A stretch of DNA of 60,586 nucleotides from Paenibacillus fonticola DSM 21315 (GTDB lineage: Bacteria; Bacillota; Bacilli; Paenibacillales; Paenibacillaceae): the NCBI RefSeq assembly GCF_000381905.1, contig NZ_KB907279.1:1-60586 (forward strand), read 5' to 3'. The position numbers and the translations under genes were made by a program. Position 1 is the first letter of the stretch; each line of letters begins with the position of its first letter. Shown here piece after piece: positions 58,931-60,586 of this stretch. The notes beneath the pieces are model-generated. The model did no database searches and was not told where the DNA came from. It worked only from the letters and a program-made list of their open reading frames with translations.

Positions 58931-59023
58931 TTAGCTTTTTATAGCTCCAGAAGTAAGCCCTGCGATCATCCAGCGGCTGAACAGCAAGAACACGATGAGA
59001 AGCGGCAATGCTGCCGTAATGGT
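58931..59023 (-). pseudogene. Remnant of a MalG-type ABC permease (C-terminal 30 codons)
   Basis: The minus strand reads TITAALPLLIVFLLFSRWMI and ends AGLTSGAIKS before TAA at 58931-58933. This is the usual C-terminus of carbohydrate permeases (x-Ala-x-x-Pro-x-x-Ile-x-F-x-x-F-x-R-x-x-x-x-G-x-x-x-G-A-x-K). An in-frame stop directly precedes it and nothing else of the gene remains. It lies where a transporter gene usually precedes the kinase in Paenibacillus clusters. Confidence 0.75.
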
Positions 59024-59133
59024 TTATGGTGTTCAATCTATTCGTTCTTCCCGTGCTATTCGTGCTGTTTATTCTATTCACCTCAAGACTCCTTTCAAAG
59101 ATAAAAGTTCATATAGTTAGTCTACCGAATTTG

Positions 59134-59370
59134 CTACATCATTTTGAGTAGACAAAATTGTGATTTATAGTTGATTTTTTTCCGATTGCTGTACATAACA
59201 AAACTACTGCATCTACTACCTGTGAAGCGGAGTCGTAGAAAAAAGTTGCTGCGGTTTTGCGACTTCCTTGCAGGCCCTGGTTCCGCTATGCAGCAAAAAA
59301 GAGTTACGGGATAGGTACGAGTGAGCCCACTCCATAATTGCCACCTTTTTCGATGCTTTGTCTTTGTCAC
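59134..59370 (-). CDS. Doubtful 78-residue ORF
   Basis: A GTG at 59368-59370 has AAGGAGG about 5 bases upstream and opens MTKTKHRKRWQLWSGLTRTY. The protein is basic with no family signature or clear secondary-structure pattern, and codon use looks unselected. It could be a small gene or a remnant of an element. The rest of 59024-59499 shows nothing I can support. Confidence 0.25.
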   Translation of the reverse strand: MTKTKHRKRWQLWSGLTRTYPVTLFCCIAEPGPARKSQNRSNFFLRLRFTGSRCSSFVMYSNRKKINYKSQFCLLKMM

Positions 59371-59499
59371 AAGGCCTCCTTTTCTTAATTTGTAGTGTAG
59401 TTATAAAGTTAGTGTGAAATCCAAGATAAAACCATATTCTCTGGATAAGTAAACTGAAGATCAGGACATTCTATAAAGAAAATAAACGGAGGAGTTCAT

Positions 59500-60324
59500 T
59501 TGAAGAAGCTGATTATCGCCGTAGCTGTACTTGCTGGTACAATCCATTCGCAAACTTGCTTTGCAGTTCCATACGATCAATATACAGCAAATGGTAACGA
59601 GACCTTTTGGTCCATCGCCAAGAAATTTGATGTTGATGTGTCCGAGCTGCAAAAAATCAACTCCTTGGTAGACCCCGAGAATATTTGGAGAGGTTTACTG
59701 ATCAGCCTTCCTCAGGGTCATAAACCGGCGGCGGGACTAATATCTGCGAGCGAAGTATCTAGGACCACATATAAGATGCAGGCTGGGGATACGTTTTGGG
59801 GCATTGCGCAAAAAAACAGGATACCCCTTTCCTATTTGCTTGAGGCCAATCCCAAAGTAAAAAATCCACACGACATACTTCCCGGACTAGTGATCAATGT
59901 CCCCATTGCCCCGCCTTCGATATCTCCGAGCGCGAGTTGGGAGGAAAAAGCAGACTATATCATCGCTGTGGCAAGGGACCAGTTTGATGTTCCTTATGTT
60001 TGGGGCGGGGAAAAGCCCTGGGTCGCATTGGATTGCTCGTCATTCACTCAATATGTGTATGGCAGAGCCGGCATCAAATTGCCCCGTACATCCAATTGGC
60101 AATACCAATATGGTACCTATGTTTCAAAAGATCAATTAAGAAAAGGGGATCTCGTATTTTTTAAAGAGCATGGCTCAAAAACAATCACTCACGTCGCCAT
60201 CTATTTAGGGAACGATTTGATGATTAACGCCGATACAGACCCAAGGGACGGAGTACAACTGGAGTACATCTTCGGGGATGACTATTATGGCGCCGCATAT
60301 GCAGGGGCAAAACGTTATTTCTAA
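59500..60324 (+). CDS. LysM-NlpC/P60 cell-wall endopeptidase
   Basis: A 274-residue secreted protein starting with TTG; GGAGGAG lies about 7 bases upstream. Signal peptide LIIAVAVLAGTIHSQTCFA. Two LysM domains: YTANGNETFWSIAKKFDVDV (about 28-72) and YKMQAGDTFWGIAQKNRIPL (about 90-135), which bind peptidoglycan. The NlpC/P60 domain has the catalytic Cys in ALDCSSFTQYVYG, the His in ITHVAIYLG, and GDLVFFKEHGSK between them. It cuts the stem peptide of peptidoglycan (D,L-endopeptidase type) outside the cell. Single gene next to the rRNA operon. Confidence 0.92.
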   Translation: MKKLIIAVAVLAGTIHSQTCFAVPYDQYTANGNETFWSIAKKFDVDVSELQKINSLVDPENIWRGLLISLPQGHKPAAGLISASEVSRTTYKMQAGDTFWGIAQKNRIPLSYLLEANPKVKNPHDILPGLVINVPIAPPSISPSASWEEKADYIIAVARDQFDVPYVWGGEKPWVALDCSSFTQYVYGRAGIKLPRTSNWQYQYGTYVSKDQLRKGDLVFFKEHGSKTITHVAIYLGNDLMINADTDPRDGVQLEYIFGDDYYGAAYAGAKRYF

Positions 60325-60422
60325 AGAGCAGAATCGTATTTATATCCTTATATTCTAAGACTCCGACGTCCTTCGCTAATTAAATGTGTATCTCTGTATC
60401 TTCGTATAAAAGATGCAAAATA

Positions 60423-60459
60423 CAAAAAAGCACTGCTGATTCAAAGATCAGCAGTGCTT
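60423..60459 (-). terminator. rRNA operon terminator
   Basis: AAGCACTGCTGAT / ATCAGCAGTGCTT perfect 13-bp stem with loop TCAAAG; on the minus strand TTTTTTG follows. It is 10 bases past the 5S gene. Confidence 0.9.
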
Positions 60460-60468
60460 CTTCAAATT

Positions 60469-60585
60469 GCTTGGCGACGTCCTACTCTCCCAGGACCCTG
60501 CGGTCCAAGTACCATCGGCGCTGGAGGGCTTAACGGTCGTGTTCGAGATGGGTACGTGTGGAACCCCTCCGCCATTGCCACCAAA
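60469..60585 (-). rRNA. rrf: 5S ribosomal RNA
   Basis: On the minus strand the sequence begins TTTGGTGGCAATGGCGGAGG and ends GAGTAGGACGTCGCCAAGC, about 117 bases. The terminal stem, the CGAACACGACCGTTAAG core with its loop B/C bases, and GCGCCGATGGTAC of loop E are all present. The 5' end lies one base inside the window edge, so the gene is essentially complete. It is the last gene of an rRNA operon on the minus strand, followed by its terminator. Confidence 0.95.
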
Positions 60586-60586
60586 C

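Noticed and set aside
1..60586. tRNA genes near the 5S rRNA
   Set aside because: I looked for TTCGANTC arms next to the rRNA operon end and found none; TTCGAGTCTT runs at 19741 and 21033 are minisatellite, not T arms.

Overview
The window looks like chromosomal DNA of a spore-forming Bacillota in the Paenibacillaceae, most likely Paenibacillus. The grounds are strong AAGGAGG-type ribosome binding sites with many TTG/GTG starts, several YesM/YesN-type two-component systems next to sugar ABC transporters, an AraC regulator fused to a siderophore-binding domain, GlpP, a CotH-kinase lipoprotein, and a Firmicutes-type 5S rRNA. The species cannot be named from the sequence.

Layout. 1-1.2 kb: the start of an IS110-family transposase, its upstream flank (a possible bridge-RNA region), and a Cys- and Arg-rich protein with an internal duplication. 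1.4-5 kb: a sulfurtransferase, then a TetR regulator and quinone oxidoreductase that share an operator. 4.7-6.5 kb: decayed genes (duplicated sulfurtransferase 3' end, glyoxalase-like gene with an in-frame amber stop, argC split by inversion). 6.9-12.8 kb: FGGY sugar kinase, acyl-CoA synthetase, NIF3-like protein, IS3 remnant and a 6-oxocamphor-hydrolase-like crotonase. 12.9-15.2 kb: TetR-controlled ABC exporter. 15.4-21.3 kb: an accessory stretch with a transporter remnant, hydrolase, MarR/DUF5519/VOC cluster, SDR, a 37-bp tandem array, and three copies of an unusual element. One of these encodes a putative PD-(D/E)XK nuclease/HTH protein and another is its internally deleted derivative.

21.5-30.5 kb: DoxX protein, secreted proteins, a Fur-box-associated siderophore uptake set (AraC-SBP regulator, binding lipoprotein, esterase), a GAF-LuxR regulator and a candidate structured RNA. 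30.5-38.9 kb: amino-acid permease, then a minus-strand sugar system (sensor kinase, regulator, two permeases, binding protein). 39-41 kb: intergenic repeats and a decayed GH65 phosphorylase/beta-phosphoglucomutase locus. 41-44 kb: LysE exporter, YqcI/YcgG protein, OsmC, HXXEE protein. 44-49.6 kb: GlpP followed by an ABC sugar or glycerol-phosphate importer, a YdcF-like protein and a Cof-type phosphatase. 49.9-54 kb: three direct PhoP-like hexamers in front of a VTC / DUF4956 / CotH-kinase operon, then a small GlsB/YeaQ protein. 54-59 kb: a second sensor kinase / binding protein / regulator set whose transporter survives only as a 30-residue permease remnant. 59.5-60.6 kb: a LysM-NlpC/P60 cell-wall hydrolase and the 3' end (5S rRNA and terminator) of an rRNA operon on the minus strand.

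The most interesting material is the nuclease/HTH repeat element (15.5, 19.6 and 20.9 kb), the VTC-DUF4956-CotH operon with its Pho-like direct repeats, the possible pseudoknotted RNA at 30.3 kb, and the number of intergenic repeat families and broken genes between 4.7 and 21 kb. All calls come from reading the sequence; no database search was run.
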